Shown here piece after piece: positions 1 through 12,629 of a DNA stretch of 64,000 nt; within the stretch, counting starts at the first letter, position 1, and the number at the start of each line of letters is the position of its first letter. Both the position numbers and the translations under genes were made by a program. The DNA is from Parachlorella kessleri (taxonomy: Eukaryota; Chlorophyta; Trebouxiophyceae; Chlorellales; Chlorellaceae), in contig BBXU01000840.1 in the NCBI GenBank assembly GCA_001598975.1, positions 62,001 to 126,000 on the forward strand, given 5' to 3'. The notes below the pieces were generated by a model. It was not told the DNA's origin. It worked only from the letters and a program-made list of their open reading frames with translations, and made no database searches.

Positions 1-322
1 CCCAAGACCCAGTATACCACATGACTCACCACTAAGCGACAAAAGCAAAGCCACTTCTCCCTGCCTTGTATCTCATCAGGCAAGCAGCCTACCATCAGAA
101 AAGCGGTTAGGGACAGCCCGGCTTTGTTCTTGTCGGTTCTTGTGCCCACACCCCCCAGAACAGAAATGTCGCCGCCTCCAACACAGAGGTGCAGCCACCA
201 CCTACCTATCAGCCAGCCAGGTGCAGAACGTTTCTCCAGTGACACCATGCGCCATCCCTGTAGCATACAAGCCCGGCATGGGCTGCTCCATGCCCAGGGC
301 GCCCCACCACCAGCGCTCAATT
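1..322. other. Downstream flank of pyruvate kinase gene
   Basis: This stretch probably holds the 3' untranslated region of the minus-strand pyruvate kinase gene. I see no coding exon, and no TGTAA signal on the minus strand. The plus-strand frames that stay open here are mirror images of the GC-rich last exon. Confidence 0.5.
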
Positions 323-3300
323 CTACTGGTCGCTCGCTCGAGGGCTCAGCGTGCCCGGCAGCGAACGCGCCAGGATGCTCCCTCCGCCCGACCTGCGAGG
401 GCTACCTGCGCTGCTCCCGCGCGGCAGCTGCAGCGGCGGCAGCACCGAGCCGCCGGAGCCTTCGCCGCCCACGGCGGCTGCCGCCGCTCCAGCCGGCGTT
501 CCAGGCCGGGGGTTCGCAGGGCGGGGGAAGCTCGCATCCAGGCTGTCGGGGCCGTCAGCGGGGGGCTTGGGGATCTGGGAGGTCAGGCCCCCCATCACGC
601 CGCCGTGGGTGCTGCCTTCGCGCAGCACAGTCTGCGCGTCGTTCTGGGTGAGCACCAAGCCGTTGCCGCCAGTGGCCGCGGCGCCAGCGCCAAAAGTGCC
701 CGCGCCCCTGCACAGGTTCGCCGGGTACATTGTGCTGATTAGATGCTAGAAATCACGGGAGTCATTGGCAGCGCCCGTATGCATGTAGCGCACACGGCTG
801 CTCGAGCTACCTCTACATGCATTGAAACACAGCACCTCTTGACACCACCTTCACCATATGCGCGCCGGCGCCCCCCGCCCCGCGCTTTCCCCAGACGCCA
901 TGCTCACACGCGCCCACTCAGGGCCCACTCCTTGAGCACCAGCACAACAAGAAGTGCCGCAGCGAACACAGCCAAGCTCTCTCACAGACCTCAGCACTTA
1001 TGGAAGCGGGCTCCTGCAAGGCAGGAGCCCCGCCCTACTCCCTCGAACACCCGCGTACGGCTCCCACACTTGCCTGAAAGACAGCCCGCGCGAGAAGCCG
1101 CGGGGCGTGCCCAGGTCGGCCCGGTGCTCCATGAAGGGGCTGGCGCCACTGACAATGTCTGGGTCCTCACCGCTAATGAGGCTGTTGCCCTGGGACATCA
1201 TGCGCATGCCGGTGCCAGCATCATTGACCTGCACGAGTTGGCCAGGTGGCTGTCACAAACCCCTGCGCCACTTGCGCAAGGTACTGCCCATCTATAGTGT
1301 GTACGTGCAAGACAACTGGGTGCCACATGAACTGGGAGGAAACGCTGCAACCACAAGTGTGGCCAGGGACAGGGCACACACAGTGGGATGCGGTTGAGGC
1401 ATGTTACTGACGACTGCCACTGCCCAGCAAGCGGCGGAGGCCTGATTTCGTGTTGGAGGTAAAACGGTGCACCACGTCAGAAAAACGCACAGCCAGCGCA
1501 CCTGAACCACCTTGAACACCAGAGCTCCCTTCCTGCTCTGGATGCACACCACATAGTCGTTGGGCTTGGCCAGCTTCTGCAACAGGCGCCACACACCACA
1601 AAAGCTGTAGTGCTGCTTATGTTGGCTTACAAAGTTGTGCAGCCAACCCACACAGTAAGCCCGCGCGTTGGGTTCTACTGGGACACAGCCGGCTTCCCAG
1701 CCAAAAAAGGCAGTAACGCTAGAAGCCCACACTGATGCAAGTGGGTCTACAGCAAGGCCACGCAGGCGGGTGCCCGGGTGCTGCACGGCTTGCGGCCAAA
1801 CACAGCTCTTCTGGAGTGCACTGTCACTCTTCCGAATGACAGCCCAGAGGGTACAGCGCGGCTTGCGACCCGGTGTTGTGGGATGCACAGTTACTCTTCA
1901 GGCAGGCGGGCACCTGGGAGGTGGCCAAATAGATGGCCTCGCTCAGCAAGTCGTCGCTGCCTTCACTCATGGGGGCTGCCAGCATGGGAACCACACCTGC
2001 AAGACCAGGCAAATATCCCACCGGACAGTAATTCCTACCACCACGACAAAGTTGCGAGTTTGTCATGGCTTAGCTGTGTCAAGGTCAGCACGTGTGTGAC
2101 CTTGACATGAAGCACTTGAAGTGATGCTCGGCCTCCTCCGGCAACCACACCCGGAGCGTCCTCCACACGGACACCACCATGGATGACACAGCCTGGCCAT
2201 GCTTGCACTCTTGCGACAATGCCGGAGGTGCACAGGCCCATGGTATCACCCAGAGAACAGCTTGCTCAGGCTGGCATACCCTGCCTGGCCAGGTACTTGC
2301 CCACCAGCCGCCCCTCAGTAGCAACCTCCACCACCAACACTCACCCCTGATAATGAGGCACTGCCTGGCCAGGTACTTGCCCTCCAGCCGCCACCCCAGC
2401 CCGTTGCTCCTCAAAGTCGGCACCACCACAGCCAGCACCTGGGGCAAGAAAGGCAGAATGTAGGAGACATTGAACAACCGGGCGGGCCCGCCAGTCTGCC
2501 AAGAACACAATGGTGGTTTCAGGGAGCCATGCTGGTCGCTGTTGCACATATGCCATGCCACGGTGTTGCTCAACTGATGAAGTATATTGCATGTCATGGG
2601 TCGCGGCCTGCATGATGCCCTTGCAATCGGCGCACCCACTGGAGCACGAGGCATGCAGCAGAAACAGCATGGCTCTCACCGGCATGGGCGGACGGTACTT
2701 GGCAACCAGGGAAGCAGTACGCCCGGTCTGAGTCATCACGACAATGAGCCCAGCATTAATCTTCTCAGCCGTCCTGCGCGGGTGCGCAAGTTCCGAGGAA
2801 AGAGCAGTGAGGCATCTCCAAGCAGGTGCTTGAAGGATGTCCAAGGAGACCTTTCATACGGTGAATTGCTGACTGACTACTTGCCGTCTCGGCTGCACCT
2901 TCAACACATACCGCTTCTGCGGCCACAACAGCAGCAGGAGACAAGAGCACCACTCTCTTTGACCGATCCAGAGCCATGGTTACTGCAGCCAGGTTCCCCA
3001 GTTCATACCCCTCCTGGTCAGCTCCCAACCACACATGGATCCCAGTAGCAGATCCCAGTTACGGATCCCAGCACCTGCTCACCTCACTGCCGAGGATGCA
3101 ATCGACTCCAGCTTGAGCACCTGGGCCATGCCTGCCCTGGCCCGCTTGAGCGCCTCCGCGCTCTCGGAGCGGGCCAGCGTGCCGGCAGCTGCCGCGCCCG
3201 CCACCCCTGCCAGCAGGTTCAGGTTGCCAAAGCTGCTGGTGTACTTGGTGGTGGCCAGGGACGAGGCAAAGGTGGCGCCGTTGGGGCCTGCAGGCAGGAG

Positions 3301-6300
3301 CCAATCAATCAGCCAATCCATCAATCAATCAGTGGACGCTCAATCAGTCAGCCAGTCAGTAAGATCAATCCGCTTCCCACAGCAGCAGAATAAGGCATTA
3401 CCGAATGTCTCCCAGAGGCTGTACTTGATCCTGTGCACTGAGGTACCGAATGTCTCCCAGAGGCTGTACTTGATCCTGTGCACTGAGGTACAAAATGTTG
3501 TTGCAAGTGTATTCTATGCGTCAAGTGGTGTGCCCAGTATTCTACGCCATGGCAGAGTGCCCCATGCTGGCGATGGGACCCAATCTGCCATTTCAAATGC
3601 TGCACATGAGTCTACGAGCCCTCTTCAACCATGCACGCTCCCCACCTTTTCGCACTGCAGCAATGCCGGCACGCTGGCCGCTTCCCTTGTCCCTCTGTGC
3701 TGCCTCCGCGGCTGCTGCTGCCACTTCTTGAGGCAGCACCAGGCTGCCAAAGCCACCCTGCTGAATCTCGGGCGCCCCAGCCCCAGCCGCCGTGTCGCTG
3801 CCGCCATCGGTGCCGCTTCCGCTGCGCGCCCCTGTTCCTGCTGCTGCCAGCGCCGTGTATGAGGCGTGGCCGTTACTCCCGCCATCTCCAGGCCGGGGAA
3901 AGTGGGCTGGGGGCATGAGGCGGGCGGTGGGCGAGGGACCAAAAGTAAGGTTGTCCAGGGAGAAGAGGTCGCCGCTGCTGGACCGCGCCAACATGGCCGG
4001 CTCCTGCACACAACCCAGGACAAAGAGCAACAGGGTATGGAGGACTTGCCCTTAGTGGTCCGTATTGGGCTAGAGAGCAGTGGAGTTTGGCAGCACACTC
4101 AAAGGAGTTTTGCCGGTGAGCGCCATCGAAGGCTAAGCCTCCCAGCATGCCAATGTCTTGTGGGCAAAGGAGGCACCCTCAAGGCTCACAAACTTGGCGC
4201 GCTGACCCCACACTCGCCACTCACAGTCATATCAAACCGTCCTGCCATAGTGCCTCATGACGCAAAATGGCGTGGCCCCAAACCCTTACCGTCTCTAACC
4301 CCGCACTCAGCAAGAACCAACTAGCAGTGAACTGCGGTTAGCCTCAGATAGCGGACATAGCACAGCCTGAACCCAAGCCCTTTCAATCATCAATCTTATA
4401 TACTTCCTCCTTGCCTGCCACCAAGGCAGCACAGGGCTCCCTGCATCTGGCCCCACCTTACACCCCCACCCACCAGTACATGTGAGCGATACACCTTAGC
4501 AGCCACACTCACATCAAATTGCTCCGCCACCAGCAAGTCATGGTGCTGGCGGAAGTCAAAATACACCTCGGCGCTGTCGGCTATCCGCAGCACGGTGTTC
4601 ACCGTCTCCAATGGATACTGCACAGAGGACATGTGTGTGATTCTGTAGCAGACAGAGAGGCTTGGTTGTGCGTCTGGAGAAGAATCATCAAGCTCACAGG
4701 GGATATGCAAATACTGGGGTAGCAGACCTGGGGTGACCATAGCAGACCAGCCATGACAGACACACCCCGGCGCAGCACCGGGCAGCTGGCCGCCTGAAAA
4801 GGTTGTGAAGACAGCCACTGGGCTGCACTGGTCCATGCAAAGCTCTAGCTGCATGCCATGCTGCCTGTGGAACTTCTGGCTGGCACACTGCCCCTTCCTC
4901 AATGCTTCATTAATGTACGATGAATGCGTGCAGGGGCTCAGACGGACGCAATAGTGGGTGCAGGGGCTGAGACAGGAACATTTGAACGTACTGTACATCA
5001 GCAGCAAGCATCATCGATGTATCACACTCTACTGGACCCTTGCCCACATTGCCTTGCCCTGCTGTGTTGTAATCACTGTGAAAGTATCAGTGGAATCTGG
5101 TACCATACCTGCCCACGCAGCGTCTCCGCCCCCAGCATCAGCCCGTCAGCTCCGTCCAGCACAGCATTGGCCACGTCGGTTGCCTCGGCCCGAGTGCAGC
5201 GAGGGGCCTGCAGGCAGCTTGAACGGGCTTCCACACACTTGCACATACCATGGACTAGACCTGGCAACATGCAGGCCAGTTTCCTGCTAAAGTCCATGTC
5301 CGGCTAGCTTGCAAATTTCAGTCTCTATTGACCCCTATTGATAGTGAGAGGGTGCACAAGCAATCAAGACAGGAATCCGTGCGACAATACAGAACAGGAA
5401 CTCAGACTACCCATGGTATCCAGAAGGCGACTCACATTGACCATGGTATCCACTACACGGGTGATGATGATGGGCTTGCCCATGCGGTTGCAGCGGGTGA
5501 TGGTGCGCTTCTGGAGCAGCGCCATCAACTCTGCACCAGGTCCAGCAGTCACCAGGTTACAGCCCATGCAAGTCACCTGCGGCTGAGTGCGCAGAGGGTG
5601 CAGGCAGGCACAACAGCCATGCACGTCAGCTCACCGCAGGAGGAGCTTGCTTGCGCAGCTTGCCAAAGCAGGCACATGGGTGCCCAGCCCGGCCCAGCCC
5701 AGCCCAGCCCAGCCCGCCTTGCTGACACGGGACCTCTCAGAGAAGGTTCTTGCGCTTGTGGGAACCATTTATCCCAAGTTCCACACGCAGCACCTGGTGA
5801 CTCTACTCCTGCTTGCTTGGTAGCACGGCACCATTTGCAGGCGGGCTCACCGGGGTCGAAATCCAGGCCCAGGTTGCCGCGGCTGAGGATCACGCCGTCG
5901 GCTGCCTCTGCAATGCTCGCAAAGTTGATGATGGCCGCCTTGCGCTCAATCTACAAGACCACAGCACCAGCCCTCAGGCCTCCCTGAGCGCCCTTTACTC
6001 CCAGCAACTTAGGTTTACAGCAGGCTAGCCCTTTGCTTTAGGCTTTCCTCACCGGCAGGGACGTAGCACCCTAAGCCTAGCGTGAGTTCATACCCCTGTT
6101 TGGTATTTGCAACCCATCATCGCGTCATGTAAGGACAGATGCAGGCCACGCCGCTCAATACCCCAGCCATGTACTCAAACGAGGGATCACCTGTCCGAGA
6201 GCAAGCCATGCTGCGCCACACACACCTTGGCCACGATCTTAGTCTGACTCAGCATCCCATATAACCTACCCAGCACGACACCGCAAGCCATGCTGCGCCA

Positions 6301-9300
6301 CACACACCTTGGCCACAATCTTAGTCTGGTTCATGGCGATGGAGTCCAGCAGCGCGCGGCACTCATACACGTCGCGTGCACTATTTGTGTACGACAGGCT
6401 CACATAATCGATCTCAAACTCCTGCACCAAGCAGGCGGAGAGTGCTGGGGGCGAGTCAGCTTGGATGGTATGAACCATACCGTGAGGTGAGGCCGAGCGC
6501 CAGGCAATGTGCAAGTTTGTTTGACAGCCCGGCCATGCAGACAGGCTAACTGTGCCCCACATTTTGTAGGTTTCATTTAACACGGACGCAGCACACCCAG
6601 TCCCACACAGCAGTGCGGCTGGCGCAGACGCCTGGCCCACGCCTATATGTAGCACATACAGCAAGCACCCTAGCTGGGGACGCCCCGGTTCAGCTACACC
6701 ATCACACGCCTGCCGTGCCGCCACCTCACACGACCCATTGCAGCTGTGGCTGCACCCACCTGGCTGAAGGCCTTGATGCACTCCACGTCATTCTGGGTCA
6801 GTAGCGGCAGCTCAAGATCTGCGCTGGAGTCCACCCCGCTGTACTCTGGACGGTGGCAGATCTGCACAGAACGGAAGGGCAGTGGGTGAGCCTATGTGCT
6901 TGCGCTCTAGCCACAGCCGTGAAGTGCAATTTCAGGTGCGTTTGGATCATGTCACGGAATCCAGATGCAGAAGCCCTGGTACGCTGGCAAGTGACAGGCA
7001 TACATTTCTTCCAGGTGTCAGGAGCAGGTAGTATCAACCACTTCTATTGCAATTCAGGGCAACTTCTGCTGATGCAAGGTCATGACAGGAGGGCTTGTTT
7101 GCCTACCATAACAGTGAGCAGGCCGTCAAGCGTGGCGCTGTTGGTTGCCTCACATATAACCTTGCCGTCGAAAACTTCCTTGGCCTGCATCGCATAACAC
7201 CGACTCGCAGCATCATACCAACCATCGAGTTACCCTTTGAACAGCACTGCGTCAATGCTAGCCAGGATAGCCAGCATATAATTCTTACGACCGATGAGCA
7301 TCTCACCAGAGGTATGCATCCCCAGGCAGACATGGCTGGCCACTTGTCACCCGCCGCCTCCCAAATATACCATGCCAGCTGCTCACACTTTTCATTTCTG
7401 CACTATTGCTATTACACCATGAGGTCCACTGCCGTGGGCAGCTACACACACTCAAGCTCCTAATAACATCTGCGCCTACATCTGGTGAAGTGCCTTGCCA
7501 CGTCGCATATATTTAGACAGACCAGCGGGCTATCTCGCCACTAACCTCGAGGTACAGTGATCCTCCCTCGGACCCCGTGGATAGATACCGCCCCACCTGC
7601 ACCTCAGCAGGCATGCAGCTAGCTAGGCCTCCCCTTAAGTCTGTGTTGAGAGTGTGTTGAGAACCTCATCCAAGACCGTTCATGGTGGAGCACCAAGGGC
7701 CCCATGCAGTATGCCACCCCACTCCCTCTGTCAACAAGGGAGTAGCACAGCTGTTATTGCTTCAGCTGCACCCCACAGGCGGGGCACTGTGCCAACTTGG
7801 GGAACATTTCACACAGCACTGGAATTTATGACGGGGGTGACAATGCCCAGGAGGACCGGCCAATACCAGGCTAACCTTACCAAAACGTTTCACGTTCTCA
7901 GCTGATGTCGACACTAGCAGGGCCACTTGCCTGCAAAATCTGGCCAGGCTCCACCAGAGAGGGGAAGGAGGGGTAGTTGATGGGGTAGACTGTGGCAGTA
8001 GCTTCCCCTGCTGGGTCCGTGGTCACTGTGATGGTCTGCAAGTCAAAACACACTTGGCAAGGTGGCAAGGCCATGTACATCAGCCAGGAGAACACACGGA
8101 GTAGGCTGCAAGTCCTAGGTGTACGCCACATGATGAGACAAACCCAAGCCTGTGAGCTCGGCTGTCCTTGGTGATGCTTTGACCCGGAGATGGCTGTGGC
8201 AGACCAAGAATGGAAGCCGAGGGCCGCACAGACCGCGTTCGCCTCCCAACCCAGGCTAAGTGGCCCCTAACAAACAACATAGCCACAGCCTGCAACACAC
8301 CTTGCGTGTGTGGAGTGAGCGTACCTCTGCCATAAGGGTGGGTACAGCATCAACCAAGAATGCAACACTTCAAATTGGCCATCACCCACCTCCTTCTCTG
8401 CCTTCATGCCTTCCCATGCACTGACTAACTGCCCCATATCTCAGCCTTCATCCGCTACCACTCGCCTCACTCCTTCTCACGGACACCACATCAGATGGAA
8501 ACCAACCCCACCTCCTACCTGGCCCTTCTCCGCCTTCAAGCTCTCGCCATGCGCCGGCCAGCCGCCCTCGTCGTACTCCACCTTGCGCCTTACCACCATC
8601 TCCCGGCCCATGGTGTCAAGCCACACAGAGCACAGCCGCCGCGTGCGGCGCATCGCCTCACTCAGGTTGCGCAGCGACCGCCGGTGGTACTCCTTGGTGC
8701 CCCACTGCAGCGCCAGTCAGGCAGCCAGCAAGCTAGGCACGCGTGAGCGTGAGGGAGCTGCCAGGAGGGCAGGGGCTAGGGCGCCTCAAGGAGTGGCAAC
8801 CATGGGACCTTGCTGCAGACAGGGCACTTCCACATGGTTCCGTAGGTAACAGTGGGCACTGAGCCGCACGGCGGGAGGTGAACCATTTACAAACAGGTTT
8901 TCGACTTCATGTTCCATGGCGGCGGTAGAACAAACACAGGAATAGTCAGAAGAGAGCAGGGAAGTGTGAGTAAGCCACAAGGATGTGGGGTCTCCTTTCT
9001 CGCACTGATCGCTATGGAAACAACCTAATCTAGCACACCCACCGTCAAATCAATACGGGCGCAAGTCACGCCGGCCTCCAGCATGCGCGCCAGGACCTCC
9101 ACATCCTGGCAGGCTGGCCCAAGCGTTATCAGCACTGCAACCACAGCAGCACGCTCAACACAAAATGGAGCCTGCTGGTGACGATGCGCTGCATGCCTCG
9201 TTTGCCTAATGCGGCCAAGAGTTTGCAGGATTATTTGAGACACTGCCCTATCACGTCGCTTGGTCAGTCCCCCATGAGAAGAAAAAGACGCGGCGGAGGC

Positions 9301-9686
9301 ACTGCCGCCCTGAGCTGTCCCATGTCGTGCACCTCACTGTGAACACTACTGAACGGGGTCAAGTTATTGGGGGCAGCCGCTCTGGGGAGCTGCTACAGAG
9401 GAGATCAAACACTACATATCGGCAGGCGTTGCTGAAGCACCCAGTCACTCACGCTTTGTGCCAGCAGCGGCTTTGACACCATTTTCTTCTGTGGGGGTCA
9501 GGCAGTCAGAGATGGGCACATCCAGGAACGAGTGAAACTTAACTCTGGTTTTATCTCTGCAACACATAAGCACGGTGCTCGTGCCGTAGTGCTTGATCAA
9601 CAAGCCCGCTCCTTAAGTGCGATTGTCAGTTCGGCATGCGTGATCAGCAGTTTGACCAGGGAAGCTTGAACTCACGACAGTGGCAT
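323..9686 (-). CDS. PYK: Pyruvate kinase, plant cytosolic type, 21 exons
   Basis: Catalyses phosphoenolpyruvate + ADP to pyruvate + ATP, the last step of glycolysis. Exons: 9676-9686, 9453-9556, 9043-9134, 8519-8704, 7931-8035, 7546-7596, 7107-7184, 6760-6861, 6308-6421, 5851-5950, 5436-5530, 5109-5207, 4513-4617, 3646-4003, 3083-3287, 2680-2773, 2345-2438, 1914-1996, 1511-1576, 1074-1228, 323-707; total 2,682 nt, 893 aa, all phases compatible. Visible family motifs are LLITLGPAC and ARIDLT (N-terminus), [82 protein letters not shown] and, in the C-domain, [17 protein letters not shown]. The SRGNLG/ITRVVD forms match plant cytosolic enzymes, and no transit peptide is visible. Family members are usually about 480-530 aa. 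The excess is an Ala/Gly/Ser-rich insertion (exon 14 and most of exon 15) between barrel and C-domain, and a low-complexity tail (exons 20-21). Introns 5 and 20 use GC donors. Exon 1 encodes only MPLS; an alternative upstream start cannot be excluded. Confidence 0.96.
3301..3369. repeat. CAAT/CAGT-rich simple repeat in PYK intron 14
   Basis: Imperfect tandem CAATCAAT and CAGTCAGT units lie inside pyruvate kinase intron 14, between exons 3083-3287 and 3646-4003. No function is apparent. Confidence 0.75.
3400..3489. repeat. Perfect 45-bp tandem duplication in PYK intron 14
   Basis: Two identical head-to-tail copies, 3400-3444 and 3445-3489. On the minus strand each copy contains a GTGCACAG acceptor-like end and a GTACCT donor-like start about 29 nt apart. 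A cryptic micro-exon is imaginable, but it would break the frame. Confidence 0.9.
5692..5722. repeat. CCCAG pentanucleotide microsatellite in PYK intron 10
   Basis: A run of CCCAG units with slight imperfections lies in the intron between exons 5436-5530 and 5851-5950. It is intronic and probably neutral. Confidence 0.8.
6201..6328. repeat. Duplicated end of PYK exon 9 with its splice donor
   Basis: The 46 bp at 6283-6328 covers the last codons of exon 9, the GTGTGT donor and the start of intron 9. It recurs at 6201-6246 with one mismatch, offset by 82 bp. The second copy lies inside intron 9 and keeps a donor preceded by a QTKIVAK-like reading. It is either a decoy donor or the remnant of an incomplete exon duplication. 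Confidence 0.88.
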
Positions 9687-10004
9687 CGGTGCCTAGCCGG
9701 ACTTTGCTGGGCAACTGGCTCGCTCGGTATAAGGGAAACAAAGCGGCCTACCGTTCAAGCAACAGGAAAAGTTGATCAGTAGCAAAGGCCACCCAGGATG
9801 CAGGCAGCTCTCACGGCGGTGAGGCGGCAAAACGGCCCCGCATTTGACAGAAACATGGCGCGCTGGAATCCCGGTGCAGATACTAAATGCAGATGCTGTG
9901 TTTGTCACAGCCGCGGCTGGCCGCTACATGGGCCGCAACTAGGAGCATGTACAGGAGACATGGCAGGAGACCAACACGAAAAGCACCTTTCCATGTCTCT
10001 TTGT

Positions 10005-10026
10005 CTTCTTCTTCTTCTTCTTCTTC
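10005..10026. repeat. CTT trinucleotide microsatellite
   Basis: Seven CTT units upstream of the pyruvate kinase start, followed by pyrimidine-rich sequence to about 10,090. It could fall in the promoter or leader, but nothing shows a function. Confidence 0.85.
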
Positions 10027-10234
10027 CTTCTCAAAATATCATTTCCTTGTCGAGTTTTCCTTCCTCTTCCTTTCGGTTCTGTCGCTCCGGCACCTCAGTC
10101 AGTCAATTGGCTCTCTCACGCCGGTCACAGTGCTATCAGGCCTATGCAGAAGCATTTACTGATGGGGCGTCTTAGGGACCCGGCAGCTGGTTCTGTACCT
10201 TGTCCCTAAAATTATCAGAACTGTTGCACGGAGG

Positions 10235-10495
10235 GTAGCTTGTGTCTGTACGCCAATAGCCCCACACCGTATAATAGTGTGGGGTCAGAGACCCCCTATC
10301 CAGCAGAGCTGGCGCCCATGTTGGCGTTGGGGCTCTGCCCCCTCTGTCACTAGGTGGTGGCTTGAGGGGCTACGGCGTGGCCTGCATGCTGCCTAATCCC
10401 CTGCTGCCAACTTTGCTTATACGCAAAACACACACATCTGCGGCTATGCCTAGCATGGCACGCAATGTAATAATAATAGTAGCTTGTGTCTGTAC
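10235..10495. mobile_element. Foldback-like non-autonomous element, copy 1
   Basis: A 227-bp insert (10252-10478) flanked by identical 17-bp direct repeats, GTAGCTTGTGTCTGTAC, at 10235-10251 and 10479-10495. The left part has a hairpin with arms CCCCACAC and GTGTGGGG. The right part, ending GTAATAATAAT, is the reverse complement of the left part of a second copy at 40369-40589. The full family member therefore probably has long terminal inverted repeats around a central hairpin. No protein is encoded. Confidence 0.8.
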
Positions 10496-12629
10496 CAGAC
10501 ACCCACACTGCCCCGCACGAAAAGTGGTCCCTTCTTGGTAGTAAGCTGGTTGGGCTTAAAGGAGGATAAGGTAGAGGGTAAGGACTGCTAAGTTGCCCTC
10601 TGGCATGGCCCTCTGCTGACTGACCGAACAGTAGGTGCTGTACTCTCTGCGTCACTTGCATGCTGGCATAAGAGTGACAGTGGCTACAGGTTACAGGGAG
10701 TGTCCAGATGGCAACGCATCACAGAGACCCACCCCTGCACCAACTGCATCATTACTAGTAAAGCGCCGCTAGCGACTACCACAACAACAATATCAATGGG
10801 TACTGCAGCAGCACAGGCCGAGCAGAGGCAGAATATCAGAAAAGAAGTTTGGAATTGCAGGCTCACGCAACGCCAAGCAAGGGTTGTAAGAGGCCAACAC
10901 TCATCAGGCCCACCTACATGCAAACAAGTCTTGATAAATGGCAGTACACTGTTGTTGTTTGTATTGACGCTGGACAAAAAGACCTGAAAATACGCGAGCG
11001 TCACTAGTCAACGCCGAGTCCACTCCCCAAAGCTTTCCTGCCAGCGCCCAGACAAGCAACTGGGCACTGAAAAGGGCGCGAGCTGCTAGCAGTGCAAAAG
11101 CCATCCTTCCCAATGCAAAAGAAACCCCCAACACAACGGTGAAATCCACGTGGGCTACTTCCAACCGCTACTTGGCTTTAGGCGCCATTACCCCACGACC
11201 AGCAGCTTCCCAGCCAGTCCAGCCTCAAGCGAAAACCAAACTCAAGAAGAGAGATCCACAACAAAGACAGAACTCGTCCTTCATGCCCCAGTTTGACATT
11301 TTCATAAGTTGATGGATGCTGCCTCCCCCGTACCACCTGCCAGTGAGCAGGCAGGCTGTCGGGGACCGCAAGCAACCTATGGTACACCACCCGGTCACTA
11401 CAGCTGACGCACACAGCCGGAAACAATCCTACCCAGTAAAGCTAGCCAATGCCAGTGCCACCATCCGCCAATTGCCCAGTTGGGTGGTAGGCTCACGCAG
11501 CTACAGCAGTGCCAAGGGATGTGAGAGTCCAGTGCAAACAACGACTACAACAAAGGAGTCAGAGGAGTCGACGGGCGCCCGAGCGCGCAAGAGAGAGCAC
11601 AAGTGTACACACGCTACACATATACTGCAATACATGTAGGGCTACAGGCGTGACGTGTGCAGGTGGTCCAAGAGGAGCCAGAGGCAAAGCAAGGGAAAAG
11701 AGAAAAGAAGCAGCAGGCTCCCGAGCCAGTGAGGGCAGTTCACCCAATGAAATGCCGGGACGCGGGATGCTACCTAATCCCCATGCTGGCAGGTAAATAC
11801 AATGGCTATGCACGGTGAACCCCTGGCCCCCACATGGCAACCCAGCCACTATCCTGAACCCCAGTGATCATACACATTCAGCATATTGCTTGGGAGAGAA
11901 GCACAAACAAATAACCAAACGAATCCTGGACAGACGATGCAGTGCTATGCAACCAGCCACCCTCAGTTTTTAGCAATCAGAACTGCAGCAGGCTCCATCT
12001 AGGCCCAGGCAAACAGGGCAAGCACCATATGCTGTCATTCCTGGCCTCATCAATGTGACCTCCACGGCACCACCATATCAACGAGAACTAATGCAACAAT
12101 GCCACACTGTCCCAATGTTGCTGCACCACCAGAAAATGCAGAGCCAGAGTGCTCGCCAACAGCACCAGCATCGTAAGTAAGGCCTCCCCTACCAGCCAGC
12201 TTGTCCTGTATGTGTGAGAGATTCCCGCATCTGCCAGCCTGCCAGTTGGCCCCGCCCACCCAAGGCAACAGCCTGATCATGTCCGGTCAAGGGAAGAGGG
12301 CAACCCGCAAGAACCCAAAAAGCCCCGACAATACTCCAAGAAACCCACTAGCGCCCCAGAGACCTAAACACCAAAAGCCCCAGAGAGCTAAGCAACAGAA
12401 GGGCGGAAGCAAAAGAAAGGAAGCCCAGCTTCTTCACGTCCCGGCAAGCGACCACCGGCTACCGGATCTGGGCGACTAGAGATCATCCTGCCTCCTTCAG
12501 CGGGGCAACCACAACAGGCATTTGGCGCCACTTGCGGAGCGCCCCGCAGCCCTGCGTTTGTGCCGACAGGCATCAGCTCCGGCTGGTGGATCCAGACCGG
12601 ATCCACCCTAGCGGCTCCCACCTGGATCC

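Larger units (their letters stand above)
9687..12629. other. Intergenic region between PYK and the MYB gene
   Basis: About 2.9 kb that should hold the promoter and 5' leader of the minus-strand pyruvate kinase gene (near 9.69-10 kb) and the 3' untranslated region of the MYB gene (near 12.0-12.6 kb). It contains a CTT microsatellite and a foldback-like element, described separately. I found no chain of exons with matching phases; the open frames here look random. Confidence 0.5.

Noticed and set aside
124..749. Three overlapping plus-strand frames of 130-200 codons
   Set aside because: They are antisense shadows of the GC-rich last pyruvate kinase exon, and their translations are Arg/Ala/Pro junk.
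2085..2241. A minus-strand open stretch reading [19 protein letters not shown] within the pyruvate kinase gene, considered as an exon
   Set aside because: Exon 2345-2438 ends in phase 1 and joins exon 1914-1996 in phase to give [13 protein letters not shown], as in the family. Including this piece would separate that conserved junction.
12430..12480. A possible extra last exon of the MYB gene ending RWSLAGT
   Set aside because: Phase allows it, but an in-frame TAA directly after HREWR is simpler and the added peptide has no character.
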